DNA from: Tenacibaculum sp. 190524A05c
Lineage (GTDB): Bacteria; Bacteroidota; Bacteroidia; Flavobacteriales; Flavobacteriaceae
Assembly: GCF_964036595.1 (NCBI RefSeq)
Contig: NZ_OZ038523.1
Location: 1,990,501-2,054,500, forward strand
Direction: 5' to 3'
Length of the DNA stretch: 64,000 nucleotides
Shown: piece by piece, positions 18,712 to 27,045 of the stretch
Numbering within the stretch: position 1 is the stretch's first letter
Layout: each line of letters starts with the position of its first letter
Program-made: the position numbers and the translations under genes
The notes under the pieces: model-generated
Told to the model about the DNA's origin: nothing
Database searches by the model: none
What the model saw: only the letters and a program-made list of their open reading frames with translations

Positions 18712-18743
18712 CATGAGACTCTTAACAATCTAGGAGTCTCATG
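18712..18743 (+). terminator. Leaky terminator/attenuator between precursor peptide and glycosyltransferase
   Basis: Perfect 10-bp stem CATGAGACTC/GAGTCTCATG with a 12-base loop, followed only by TTCTCAC instead of a long T run. It could let a minority of transcripts read into the enzyme gene, the ratio expected of a peptide/modifier pair. Confidence 0.55.
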
Positions 18744-18772
18744 TTCTCACATCTCACATTCAAAATATACAT

Positions 18773-20044
18773 ATGAAAGTTATTCAAAGCTTTTGGTCAA
18801 AACCAAGCATGAATCAATCAAACGATCCTAACTCTCGATTTAAAGGAGGCTGGTTAAAACAAAAATATTCCTTTTACAGTCAGGCATTGAGTTGCTTAAC
18901 ATTTAAACAATTTTACAACGATGTTGAGTTATACACGGATACTAAAGGAAAGGAATTACTAATTGATCAATTGAATCTTCCATATTCTAAAACACATATT
19001 ACTTTAGACAAAATCAATTCCTATAACCCGAAGCTTTGGGCACTTGGGAAAATTGTTTCTTATGCAGAACAAACAGAACCTTTTCTCCATGCTGATTCTG
19101 ATGTGTTTATTTGGGAAAAGTTTCCAGAAGAGATGTTGTCTTCTCAATTATTTACTCAAAATATTGAAGTTAACTTTCCGGCCTATCAAGATGCTTTTAA
19201 TGATATTCTAATCAACTTTGATTGGATTCCTACTGAATTGATTAACTCATTATATAAAAATCAAAACATCCATGCTTTTAATGCTGGAATTATTGGAGGT
19301 CAGAATCACGAATTCTTCAGACTATTAAAAGAGAAAGTTTTGTCTTTTATTGACGAAAATGTTCATCTTTTCGAAAAGATAGATGTTGGTATTTTCAATA
19401 CAATTTTCGAGCAACAATTAGGATTTGCTTTGGCAGAGAAAAACAATATCCCAATACATTACTATTTACAAGATGTTGACTCCGATTTTTCAAAAGTAAT
19501 TAATTTTCATACCGTACCTTTTGATTCTAAATATGTTCACTGCATTGGATACGCTAAAAAATCAGAGTTTGCTTGTGAACAATTAGAAGCTAGATTACAA
19601 TATCATTTCCCTGATTTTTATACCCAACTCAACGATAACTTGAAGTCAGCATTTCCAGACGATAATTTTGATTGCGATTTTCCAACGGAGCGAATGGATC
19701 ACTTATTTAAAATCTATAGTTGGTTAGAGACTAAAACCATAGAAGATATATTCAATTCTGAATTTCAATTGAACCCGAAGGTTAATATTTCCGAAGATAA
19801 CGGTCGTTACTATATTGAATATCCATTACCACAAAATGGAACGCTTCAAAGGGAAGAAATAAAGGACTGGTTGGCTATCTTATTATACTTTGAACAACCA
19901 ACTAGTATCAAACAACTGTATAATGAACTTTGCCTAGATGAAGACTTTTTAAAAGACACGAATAAAGATGAGCTAAAGGATAAGCTAATCTCTTATGTGA
20001 TGGATAAGTTTATGTTGTTAGAAATATTGAAAACAGAGTTTTAA
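18773..20044 (+). CDS. GT8-like glycosyltransferase with C-terminal winged-helix-like tail (DUF6734-type)
   Basis: 423 residues, no signal peptide. Three features point to a metal-dependent GT-A glycosyltransferase of GT8 type: the D108-S-D110 metal site in HADSDVFIW, the NAGIIGG loop (170-176), and H256-C-I-G-Y-A-K262, which fits the GT8 HxxGxxK motif. The family is, from memory, what Pfam calls DUF6734 and has no assigned function. After about residue 310 a separate tail ends in a compact segment (about 365-420) with the pattern ILLYFEQPTSIKQLYNEL, reminiscent of PqqD/RRE peptide-binding winged helices; this is a weak resemblance. Its position after the GG-leader peptide suggests the peptide as acceptor. 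Lipid or protein substrates remain possible. Confidence 0.65.
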   Translation: MKVIQSFWSKPSMNQSNDPNSRFKGGWLKQKYSFYSQALSCLTFKQFYNDVELYTDTKGKELLIDQLNLPYSKTHITLDKINSYNPKLWALGKIVSYAEQTEPFLHADSDVFIWEKFPEEMLSSQLFTQNIEVNFPAYQDAFNDILINFDWIPTELINSLYKNQNIHAFNAGIIGGQNHEFFRLLKEKVLSFIDENVHLFEKIDVGIFNTIFEQQLGFALAEKNNIPIHYYLQDVDSDFSKVINFHTVPFDSKYVHCIGYAKKSEFACEQLEARLQYHFPDFYTQLNDNLKSAFPDDNFDCDFPTERMDHLFKIYSWLETKTIEDIFNSEFQLNPKVNISEDNGRYYIEYPLPQNGTLQREEIKDWLAILLYFEQPTSIKQLYNELCLDEDFLKDTNKDELKDKLISYVMDKFMLLEILKTEF

Positions 20045-20047
20045 AGA

Positions 20048-20614
20048 TCACTTTAAAATACTCTTTATTCTTTGCTGTAACTTTGGAATAACATGTTCCT
20101 CAAACCATGGGTTTTTTGACAACCAAAATCTATTCCGTGGCGAAGGATGTGGTAAGGTAAAAAACATTGGAAGATACTCTTCATAATGATTGACAGTATC
20201 TGTAAGTGTTCTTTTTGCTTTCTCTTTTAAATAATATTTCTGAGCGTACTGCCCAATCAAGAGAACGAGTTCAACTTGCTCTAATTTGTCAAATAAAGGT
20301 TGATGCCATTTAGGAGCACATTCTTTTCTTGGTGGTAAATCTCCAGATTTTCCCTTTCCTGGATAACAAAAACCCATTGGAATTATTCCGAAAAGTTCTG
20401 GATTGTAAAACTCCTCATCTGAAACAGACAACCATTTTCTTAGCTGTTTGCCACTTGCGTCATCCCATGGAATACCAGAAGCGTGAACTTTTGTACCTGG
20501 AGCTTGTCCAACAATAATAATTTTAGAAGATTCTGTAGCCTTTACTACAGGACGTGGTTGGATAAAATCTTTACAGATAACACAAGAACTTATTTCATCT
20601 AATAACTGTTTCAT
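20048..20614 (-). CDS. Uracil-DNA glycosylase-like protein
   Basis: 188 residues from ATG 20614 (the frame extends 8 codons further, but those residues are unlike the family). Four Cys are present, with a CxxC (CVICKD) near the N-terminus that could be a remnant of an iron-sulfur site. The substrate pocket motif is IIVGQAPGTKVHASGIPWDD and the C-terminal motif is LPHPSPRNRFW, both typical of the UdgX/YcdI-like branch of the superfamily. The usual role is excision of uracil from DNA; activity in this branch is not always shown. It is convergent with the glycosyltransferase gene (3-base gap). Confidence 0.75.
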   Translation of the reverse strand: MKQLLDEISSCVICKDFIQPRPVVKATESSKIIIVGQAPGTKVHASGIPWDDASGKQLRKWLSVSDEEFYNPELFGIIPMGFCYPGKGKSGDLPPRKECAPKWHQPLFDKLEQVELVLLIGQYAQKYYLKEKAKRTLTDTVNHYEEYLPMFFTLPHPSPRNRFWLSKNPWFEEHVIPKLQQRIKSILK

Positions 20615-20627
20615 AAAACTAAGTAAC

Positions 20628-20662
20628 AAAAAAAACACCTACTATGTATATGATAGTAGGTG
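20628..20662 (-). terminator. Rho-independent terminator of the 33-residue gene
   Basis: Perfect 10-bp stem CACCTACTAT/ATAGTAGGTG, 7-base loop, followed by eight T in the minus direction. It lies 25 bases after the stop of the small gene and directly upstream of the glycosylase-like gene. Confidence 0.88.
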
Positions 20663-20687
20663 TATTCTGTAAAATAGTTTTTGTTTT

Positions 20688-20789
20688 TTAGTGTCTGATT
20701 GCGTAGCTCGCTCCGCTACCGAATTCAGCTAAAGTAGTAAATAAACTTCTAAAAAAACTATTTACCCTTTTAAGTAATAATTTCCCCAT
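20688..20789 (-). CDS. Unannotated 33-residue basic amphipathic mini-protein
   Basis: A 34-codon frame from ATG 20789 to TAA 20688. The product begins MGKLLLKRVNSFFRSLF and ends SYAIRH; it has five basic residues and one acidic residue, and the first 20 residues could form an amphipathic helix lying on a membrane. Support for a real gene is its context: a perfect TAnnTTTG -7 box 30 bases upstream, and a strong terminator 25 bases downstream, with nothing else between. It is too short for most gene callers. Function unknown; a membrane-associated regulator or peptide is possible. Confidence 0.65.
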   Translation of the reverse strand: MGKLLLKRVNSFFRSLFTTLAEFGSGASYAIRH

Positions 20790-20818
20790 GATGTTAATAA
20801 TTTAAAATAATCCCAATA

Positions 20819-20826
20819 CAAATATA
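20819..20826 (-). promoter_or_regulatory. -7 promoter element (TATATTTG) of the 33-residue gene
   Basis: Exact TAnnTTTG match on the minus strand, predicting an RNA start near 20812 and a 5' leader of about 23 bases. No clear -33 TTTG is present. Confidence 0.55.
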
Positions 20827-20933
20827 CGACACAAACGTCTGATTTTCACAGGATTTTACCCCTTTTTGTATCAAAAGCATAAAAAACAGCATGGTTGGAT
20901 GCAAAATCCACATAATTTACATGGAAATTAATA

Positions 20934-21299
20934 CTAATTAGTCAATTTTAAGAAGTTTTCGAACGCTACATAATAAGGTTGATCCTTCAAAACAGGCAAA
21001 TCTACGCTCTCCGCATTAGCAAGCCCAACACCTGCAAACCAGACTTTTGCGTTCTGTTTTTTTGCGTGTTCTTTAAAAGTTTCCATCCAAACTGTATCAT
21101 AAGAATTTGGATTTTGAAGATTATTAGAAGCCTTCACTAAAACAAAAATTGTAGGTTCTCCTTTTTTAAACAATACGAACTGTGGATGTTTTTTCAATTC
21201 ACTATTAATTGCAACAAATTCATACCCCATTTCTTGCAATTTCTTTCCAACAATGTTCATCGCCAAATTATGTAATTCCTGATCGGTAAGAACTCTCAT
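20934..21299 (-). CDS. Conserved hypothetical protein, translationally coupled to the helicase
   Basis: 121 residues, one soluble alpha/beta domain without signal peptide: helix with LHNLAMNIVGKKLQEMGY, then strands QFVLFKKG and IFVLVKAS, and KVWFAGVGLA. This strand pattern resembles restriction-endonuclease-like or Vsr-type folds but I see no complete catalytic PD-ExK set, so no activity is claimed. Its ATG overlaps the helicase stop by one base (TAATG), so the two are translated together; a role in RNA metabolism or ribosome assembly is a contextual guess. Confidence 0.7.
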   Translation of the reverse strand: MRVLTDQELHNLAMNIVGKKLQEMGYEFVAINSELKKHPQFVLFKKGEPTIFVLVKASNNLQNPNSYDTVWMETFKEHAKKQNAKVWFAGVGLANAESVDLPVLKDQPYYVAFENFLKLTN

Positions 21300-22654
21300 T
21301 ATTTTCTTTTGTTTCGTTTGTTGTAATTTTTATCTCCTCTTGTTTTAGGCTTTTTATATTTTTTTGCAATTTCTCGTCTATAACTTCCACCTAAATTCAC
21401 CTTCTTATTCTTTTCTTTCTTTTCATGAAAAGCTGGTCCAGGAACATACTCTTGTGAAGTTCTATTATTAGACTGGGATTTATCTTCTCTTGGTCTCTCC
21501 TCTTCGGTTAATTGACTAGAAATCTCTACAGGCTCAGGTATTGTAACTAAAGGAATTTCATAATTCATTAATTCCTCAATTCTTTGCTTAGCTTCTTTTT
21601 CCCTCTCTGTAACTAATAAAATCGATTTTCCTTTGTGCTCTGCCCTACCTGTACGACCAATTCTGTGCATATAGTTTTCAGGATACTGAGTAGGATTAAA
21701 ATTAATTACGTGCGAAATTTCTTGTAAATCTAAACCACGAGCAATAACGTCTGTTGCAATAAGTATTCTGTGTTTTCCCTCGTTGAAGTTTTCAATAGAC
21801 TTCATACGATAATTCTGTGTTTTATTTGAATGAATTACACAGTTTTGTCCAGGAAACTCTTCTTCTAACAAGTTAAAAATCCTATCAGCATTTCTTTTGT
21901 TCGGAGCAAAAATTAATACTTTTTCATATTCTGATTTATCGAACAATAAAAAGTTCAGAAGATTCATTTTTGTATAAAAATTTGGAACATCATATGTTGT
22001 TTGCTCAATATTATCTAAAGGTGTTCCACTTACAGCAATTGCTATTTTTCTAGGAGCCGTAAAGAAATCCTCAATTAAAGCTTCGACATCTTCCGTCATT
22101 GTAGCAGAAAACATAATATTTTGTCTCCTTTCTGGGAGTAAATCAAAGATGTTTAACAGCTGAAATCTAAAACCTAAATCAAGCATTACATCTACTTCAT
22201 CAATAACCAACTTTTGGATTGACTTCAATTTTAAAACTCTACTTAACGCTAAATCGTACAATCTTCCGGGAGTTGCGACTATAATGTCACATCCTTCGGC
22301 AACTGCCTGCTTATGCCTATTTAAGTTAACTCCACCATATACACCAAGTACACGTAAGGTCATATATTTTGCCAACTTTTCGATTTCATCAACAACCTGA
22401 ATTACTAATTCTCTTGTAGGCACTAAGATTAATACTCTTGGATTTAATTGCTTTGAAAATTTTAAATCTCTAAGAATAGGTAATACATACGCAAAGGTTT
22501 TACCTGTACCTGTTTGTGCAATCCCTACAATATCTTTTCCTGATCTAACTACAGGAAATGCTTCTTCTTGAATTGGTGTTGGATGTTCGAATCCTAAATC
22601 GAGAATTGAGTTCCTCAATGGGTTCGATAAATCTAAATCTTCGAAAGTTGTCAT
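21299..22654 (-). CDS. DEAD-box RNA helicase (DEVD variant)
   Basis: 451 residues. The helicase motifs are in order: Q motif (GFEHPTPIQ), motif I AQTGTGKT, PTRELVIQ, TPGRL, motif II as DEVD instead of DEAD, motif III SAT, then IATDVIARGLDL and HRIGRTGRAEHKG in the second domain. The C-terminal ~70 residues are a basic, disordered tail rich in Lys, Arg and Asn, typical of RNA contact. Members unwind short RNA duplexes in ribosome assembly and cold-adapted RNA decay. First gene of a two-gene operon; divergent from the 153-residue gene at 22720, with 65 bases between them. Confidence 0.9.
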   Translation of the reverse strand: MTTFEDLDLSNPLRNSILDLGFEHPTPIQEEAFPVVRSGKDIVGIAQTGTGKTFAYVLPILRDLKFSKQLNPRVLILVPTRELVIQVVDEIEKLAKYMTLRVLGVYGGVNLNRHKQAVAEGCDIIVATPGRLYDLALSRVLKLKSIQKLVIDEVDVMLDLGFRFQLLNIFDLLPERRQNIMFSATMTEDVEALIEDFFTAPRKIAIAVSGTPLDNIEQTTYDVPNFYTKMNLLNFLLFDKSEYEKVLIFAPNKRNADRIFNLLEEEFPGQNCVIHSNKTQNYRMKSIENFNEGKHRILIATDVIARGLDLQEISHVINFNPTQYPENYMHRIGRTGRAEHKGKSILLVTEREKEAKQRIEELMNYEIPLVTIPEPVEISSQLTEEERPREDKSQSNNRTSQEYVPGPAFHEKKEKNKKVNLGGSYRREIAKKYKKPKTRGDKNYNKRNKRK

Positions 22655-22719
22655 TTAACTTAATTTCCGCAAAGGTACAACCAATATTTTGTATATTTAA
22701 AGTGATAATTGATGATGAT

Positions 22720-23181
22720 ATGAATACTCCGAAACGTTTAGAACAAGCCCTAATAAAACTATACAACGCCTTTCATAATAACCAATTAAATCCAGAATGT
22801 TGCTCAGCTTGTGCAGTAGGTAATATTTTAGATAATCATGATAGTTGGAAACATTTATCTGATGACCATGGTTCTACGGATTTAAGTTATGTTGGACGTG
22901 TTCACCAAAGGTTAGGACGCAGATTTAATGGTTACACTCCTATAGAATTATTACAAATTGAAAAAACCTTTCTAGAAGCTTGTGGATTTACTGTTCCACT
23001 TTGTCATTACAATCCTAAACCTAAAAACTCTACAAACAAAGACAATCTTTTTAATGGTTTAAATGCCGTAGTGGCCTATTTATGTGAATTAGAAGGAATT
23101 CATAATGTTATGGATTATTCAAGGATTTTTGAATTTGAAAACGAAGATCCTGTATATCAATTCGATGTAATTTATCAGTAG
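22720..23181 (+). CDS. Conserved hypothetical flavobacterial protein
   Basis: 153 residues from ATG 22720; the longer frame to 22558 runs across the helicase start and is rejected. The N-terminus MNTPKRLEQALIKLYNAFHN is followed by a cysteine cluster CCSACAVG (four Cys within about 20 residues of a later Cys-His pair, CGF...CHY), which could bind a metal. No signal peptide or membrane segment. I recall homologues in other Flavobacteria carrying a misleading Na+-NQR label; nothing in this sequence supports that. Function unknown. Confidence 0.7.
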   Translation: MNTPKRLEQALIKLYNAFHNNQLNPECCSACAVGNILDNHDSWKHLSDDHGSTDLSYVGRVHQRLGRRFNGYTPIELLQIEKTFLEACGFTVPLCHYNPKPKNSTNKDNLFNGLNAVVAYLCELEGIHNVMDYSRIFEFENEDPVYQFDVIYQ

Positions 23182-23257
23182 TATAAATCAGTTAAAACTT
23201 AATTCTTTTCCTATCTTTCGAGTTGTAATACATGTTTAGTATTTCTTTAAAGCAACT

Positions 23258-24079
23258 ATGGAAGTTATTGAGTCTTTTAAAAGTTTTTATAGAAAACATG
23301 CAGTTATAATTAGAAATTTAACTGTACTGATATTACTTTCTATTATTACGAGTCACTTGACCAATCATGAATTATTTTCTCCAAATTCTTCTTACGATTT
23401 TCCATGGGAGTCCACATTAATTTCCGTTGGATTAGGGATTATAATTAGCTGGATTGCCCATCAAAATTTTAAATACTACACTACACATTACTTTTCCAAA
23501 TCCGTATCTACAACTGTAATTATAAGATATGTTTTATCCACTTTAGGCATTATATCTATTGCTTATCTTGTTGTTTATTGTTTGCTTATTTGGCTCACAC
23601 ATAACAATTTTGAATTCTATTATTTCTTAATAGGGTTACTTGTAACATTATTATTATGTGTAATTGCAATGACCTTAATGTATGGAGAGAAAATTTATAA
23701 ACTTCATAAATCAAACTTTTCAAATCTATCATTAACTGTTCAAAGAAATGGAAAAACGGTCAAGGTTTCTTATCAAGAAATTGCCTATTTCTTTAGCGAA
23801 GAAAAAGTTGTTTACATTATGAAAATAAATGGAGAATCTATTGCAACTGAATTTACCTTACAAGAGCTTGAAGAGAAGTTAATCCAAAATGTATTTTTCA
23901 GAGCTAACCGACAATTTATTTTACATCTCTCATCCATAAATGAAGTTACTACTATCGAAAATGGTAAACTTCAGGTTTCATTGCAACCTAAAAAAACAGA
24001 TTCAGATCACTTACAATTAGTTGTAAGTCGTTATAAAAAACAAGAATTTTTAAATTGGTTTAATCCATCTGAAAAATAA
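23258..24079 (+). CDS. Membrane-bound LytTR-type transcriptional regulator
   Basis: 273 residues. Four hydrophobic segments (about residues 17-35, 52-68, 87-115 and 120-143) are followed by a LytTR DNA-binding domain (about 160-265) with the usual ...YQEIAYFFSEEKVVYIM start and FFRANRQFILHLSSINEV core. There is no receiver domain, so the signal must come through the membrane part. This architecture is common in Bacteroidetes, usually next to membrane peptidases. The CPBP protease gene lies 117 bases downstream, and the gap holds phased CAGTA boxes that this protein may bind. A degenerate -7 box (TATCTTTC, 23212) precedes it. Confidence 0.85.
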   Translation: MEVIESFKSFYRKHAVIIRNLTVLILLSIITSHLTNHELFSPNSSYDFPWESTLISVGLGIIISWIAHQNFKYYTTHYFSKSVSTTVIIRYVLSTLGIISIAYLVVYCLLIWLTHNNFEFYYFLIGLLVTLLLCVIAMTLMYGEKIYKLHKSNFSNLSLTVQRNGKTVKVSYQEIAYFFSEEKVVYIMKINGESIATEFTLQELEEKLIQNVFFRANRQFILHLSSINEVTTIENGKLQVSLQPKKTDSDHLQLVVSRYKKQEFLNWFNPSEK

Positions 24080-24082
24080 CAG

Positions 24083-24137
24083 CTACTATTCAGTATTTAT
24101 TTTACTACCATTCAGTAAAACATCAGTAAAAACAGTA
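24083..24137 (+). promoter_or_regulatory. Phased CAGTA boxes: candidate LytTR operator of the CPBP protease gene
   Basis: A 13-base direct repeat CTACTATTCAGTA / CTACCATTCAGTA (12 of 13 match) at 24083 and 24105 has a period of 22 bp. Two more CAGTA boxes follow at 24124 and 24133. LytTR proteins bind pairs of ~9-base direct repeats two helical turns apart. A -7-like box TTGCTTTG lies at 24159. Confidence 0.5.
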
Positions 24138-24196
24138 GTTTAACACTATCTAATCTTATTGCTTTGTAATCGAATTAATACTTAAACGAATTACAA

Positions 24197-24856
24197 ATGA
24201 CCACTTTTAAAACTAAGATTTTACCAATTATTACTATTCTTTTAATTTTCTTGTTCTGGTATTCTTCATTATCAGTTTCATATTTGGTAATGATTGTACC
24301 AATGCTTTTTGTTCTTTTAGTAAGCTATGTTGAATTTAAATCTAATTTTTTAAAACAATTAGGATTTTCTAGTTCTAACTTCAACAAAAAAAACATATTG
24401 ATTCATGCTCCTTTAATAGCTTTTGGCCTTTTCTTAATTTACTATTATGTGTTGCTTCCTTTGTTAACTTACATAACAAACCAACCTATTGACTATTCTG
24501 ATTTTGATGCTGTGAAAGGAAATCCTGTTTCATTAATATTTCTATTGTTATTTGTTTGGATTTCTGCAGCGTTTGGAGAGGAAATCGTATGGAGAGGTTA
24601 TTTTATGAAACAGTTTGCGAAGTTTTTTGGAGATGGAAAAATTAGCATGACTATCAATATTCTATTATTCGGAATTCTCTTTGGGCTTATGCATTCTTAT
24701 CAAGGTATAACTGGACAATTATTAACTGGTATAATTGGTATGATATTATCCTATATTTTTTATAAAAAGAAATATGATTTATGGTTAAATGTAGCTATAC
24801 ACGGTTGGTTTGACACCATTGCTATATTAGCTTTATACTTCAACCTTGGGCAATAA
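24197..24856 (+). CDS. CPBP-family intramembrane metalloprotease
   Basis: 219 residues with about six membrane segments. The CPBP/Rce1-like motif 1 is FGEEIVWRGY (Glu-Glu-x-x-x-Arg, about residue 128), motif 2 is FGILFGLMHS (His in the membrane, about 170), and motif 3 is AIHGWFDT near the C-terminus (His then Asp replacing the more common Asn). These residues coordinate zinc in the membrane plane. Bacterial members process peptides, confer bacteriocin self-protection or cleave anti-sigma factors. It follows the membrane LytTR regulator, which probably controls it. Confidence 0.88.
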   Translation: MTTFKTKILPIITILLIFLFWYSSLSVSYLVMIVPMLFVLLVSYVEFKSNFLKQLGFSSSNFNKKNILIHAPLIAFGLFLIYYYVLLPLLTYITNQPIDYSDFDAVKGNPVSLIFLLLFVWISAAFGEEIVWRGYFMKQFAKFFGDGKISMTINILLFGILFGLMHSYQGITGQLLTGIIGMILSYIFYKKKYDLWLNVAIHGWFDTIAILALYFNLGQ

Positions 24857-24863
24857 ATTAGAC

Positions 24864-24896
24864 AAAAAAAGCCGATGCAATGCATCGGCTTTTTCA
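24864..24896. terminator. Bidirectional terminator between CPBP protease and trigger factor genes
   Basis: Perfect stem AGCCGATGCA/TGCATCGGCT with A run on the left and T run on the right, between convergent genes. Confidence 0.9.
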
Positions 24897-24915
24897 ATAT
24901 TTCTTAAAGTAAAGA

Positions 24916-26238
24916 CTATTTGTAAACTTCTTTGATAAAGTCTTCGTAACTTAATTCTTTACTCTTAAACTTCATGTTTTCTTTGAAGAACGTTAATAAT
25001 TTCTGAGAAATTAATTGAGTTTGTAAACGTTGTGCTTCATCTTTGTTAGATAATACTCTTCCTGCGATGTTGTTTAACTCCTCTTCTTCTGGATTCATGT
25101 TACCAAATTGAGCCATTTGAGCTTTGATAAATCCTTTTGTATACTCTAATAACTCTGGGTACTCTAACTTGATTTCGTTATCCTTCATAATCTTTCCTTC
25201 GATTAATTGGTAACGTAATCCTTTTTCAGACTTAGTATACTCTTCTTTAGCTTCCTCAACTGTTAATTCTTTTTCTCCAGCAGTTTGTAACCACTTTTGT
25301 AAGAAATCAGCAGGTAAATCAAACTTTGTGTTTTCAACAAAATGCTCAGTTACTGCATTTAATAATTGTTGATCAGCTTGTTGTTGGAATTGACCTTCAG
25401 CATCTTGCTTGATTTTCTCTTTTAACTCAGTTACAGTAGTAACACTTCCGTCAGGGAAAATCTTTCCAAATAACTCTTGATCTAAATCTGCAGGCTCAGT
25501 TCTATTGATCTCTTCAATAGTAAATGTTACTTTAGTATCTAACTCATCAGCTACTTCTTTAGTAACACCTAAAACTTGAGATAATTTGAAATCTTCTTCG
25601 AAAAGTTTCTTAGTATCTAATTCGATAACGTCTCCAACTTTAGCTCCGATAAATTTCTTTTCGTTTTTCTTTCCTTTTAAATCATTTACTAAGAAAGTAG
25701 ACTTTTTGTTAATTTCATTTTCTTCATTAACAAAAGTACCTGTTACATTAGCATGCTCTTCACCTTCTTCTAAAGTGATTAACTTTCCGTAACGGTTCTG
25801 AATATTCTCAACTTCTTTATCAATTAACTCATCTGTAGCAACGATTTTGTATTCAGTAATCTTGTTCTTACCTTTTACATCAACGTCAAATTCTGGAGCT
25901 AATCCTAATTCGAACTCAAAAGAAAACTTTTCAGTATCCCAAGAAAAATCATCCTTAACAACTGGTAATGGATTTCCTAAGATGTCTAATTTTTCTTCTA
26001 CTAAGAAGTTGTTTAAACTTTCTTGTAAAAGCTTGTTTACTTCATCAATCATTACTGCTTTACCGTACTGCTTTCTTACCATTCCCATAGGAACATTTCC
26101 TTTTCTGAATCCAGGAATATTAGCTTTTTTACGGTAATCGTTTAAAACCTCTGTTACTTTATCTTTATAATCTTCAGCAACAATATCAACTTTTACAATG
26201 GCATTTAATGCGTCTATGTTTTCTTTTGTAATATTCAT
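24916..26238 (-). CDS. tig: Trigger factor
   Basis: 440 residues. The N-terminal ribosome-binding domain carries the GFRKGNVPMGMVRKQYG loop (about 43-60) that docks on ribosomal protein L23. A shortened PPIase-like region (about 150-245) and a long helical C-terminal cradle follow, rich in Glu and Lys. It shields nascent chains at the ribosome exit. The central domain lacks the aromatic catalytic cluster of FKBPs, as often in Bacteroidetes trigger factors, so prolyl isomerase activity is doubtful. Monocistronic. Confidence 0.93.
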   Translation of the reverse strand: MNITKENIDALNAIVKVDIVAEDYKDKVTEVLNDYRKKANIPGFRKGNVPMGMVRKQYGKAVMIDEVNKLLQESLNNFLVEEKLDILGNPLPVVKDDFSWDTEKFSFEFELGLAPEFDVDVKGKNKITEYKIVATDELIDKEVENIQNRYGKLITLEEGEEHANVTGTFVNEENEINKKSTFLVNDLKGKKNEKKFIGAKVGDVIELDTKKLFEEDFKLSQVLGVTKEVADELDTKVTFTIEEINRTEPADLDQELFGKIFPDGSVTTVTELKEKIKQDAEGQFQQQADQQLLNAVTEHFVENTKFDLPADFLQKWLQTAGEKELTVEEAKEEYTKSEKGLRYQLIEGKIMKDNEIKLEYPELLEYTKGFIKAQMAQFGNMNPEEEELNNIAGRVLSNKDEAQRLQTQLISQKLLTFFKENMKFKSKELSYEDFIKEVYK

Positions 26239-26338
26239 TTGACTATTATCTTCTTAAAAAATTGGGTGCAAAATTACTATTTTTAAATTAGTCTAACAAG
26301 CATTTTATACATTTGAAATAAAGATACTTATATAAAAC

Positions 26339-26692
26339 TTATCTATTCTTTTTTTCTTCTTTCAGCATACCGAACAAAACCGACCTAAATATTGACAATA
26401 AAACGCTAAATAAAAGTGCAGTAAAAAATCCGTTCACATAAAATCCTGAAACTAATTTCCCTGCCATTAGAATGATTATTGCATTAATTACAAATAGAAA
26501 TAATCCTAATGTTAGAATTGTTACCGGTAATGTGAGTATGACTAAAATTGGACGTACAAATAAATTAAGTACTGCAATAACTACTGCAATGATAACCGCT
26601 GTCATATAATTATCTACAACGATTCCACTTAATAAATTTGACAATACTAAAACAGCTAAGGCCGTTAGTAATAATTTAACTATTAATTTCAT
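26339..26692 (-). CDS. Four-helix membrane protein, phage-holin-4-2-like family (PF04020 type)
   Basis: 117 residues, almost entirely four hydrophobic helices: MKLIVKLLLTALAVLVLSNL, the YMTAVIIAVVIAVLNLFVRP segment, LTLPVTILTLGLFLFVINAI and FFTALLFSVLLSIFRSV, with a basic tail. The NLFVRPIL...LTLPVTILTLGLF core is the signature of this family, which is named after a phage holin but is chromosomal and widespread. No phage genes are nearby. Function unknown; inner membrane. Confidence 0.85.
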   Translation of the reverse strand: MKLIVKLLLTALAVLVLSNLLSGIVVDNYMTAVIIAVVIAVLNLFVRPILVILTLPVTILTLGLFLFVINAIIILMAGKLVSGFYVNGFFTALLFSVLLSIFRSVLFGMLKEEKKNR

Positions 26693-26826
26693 TTTCTTCT
26701 TTTTACATTTAAATAATCCACAACTATACCAAACTCAAAAACAAGAACTTTTGGCATAAAGTATTTGAAATTCATGTATAAAATGGCATTTAATTTAGAG
26801 AAAGGTTTATTTTTACGAAAAAAAGT

Positions 26827-26970
26827 ATGGAAACCTATAATGATTACAGTTTCGGATTAATAATTGGTCAATTGATCTCTTTTGTTTTTATTATTCTTCT
26901 GTTCTATGTAGCATTTAGATTTGTAAAATACTTAAATCTTAGAATAAAAGAAATGAGCGAAAACAAATAA
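26827..26970 (+). CDS. Unannotated 47-residue single-pass membrane mini-protein
   Basis: A 48-codon frame ATG 26827 to TAA 26970. Ten polar residues are followed by a hydrophobic helix (GLIIGQLISFVFIILLFYVA) and a basic, amphipathic tail ending EMSENK, matching the positive-inside rule for a single-span protein with the tail in the cytoplasm. It sits in the 353-base gap 26693-27045, which holds nothing else I can name. A plausible but unproven gene. Confidence 0.5.
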   Translation: METYNDYSFGLIIGQLISFVFIILLFYVAFRFVKYLNLRIKEMSENK

Positions 26971-27045
26971 TCAAAAATCCAAAATAACTTTATTTCAATT
27001 TAATTTACATTAAATAAATTTTTCATAACAATACTTGAACTGCTA

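Noticed and set aside
22558..22719. Long N-terminal extension of the gene at 22720
   Set aside because: It runs antisense through the helicase start and has no protein-like pattern; the conserved part begins at 22720.
26339..26692. Prophage remnant suggested by a holin-like protein
   Set aside because: The family is chromosomal in many bacteria and no phage gene lies nearby.
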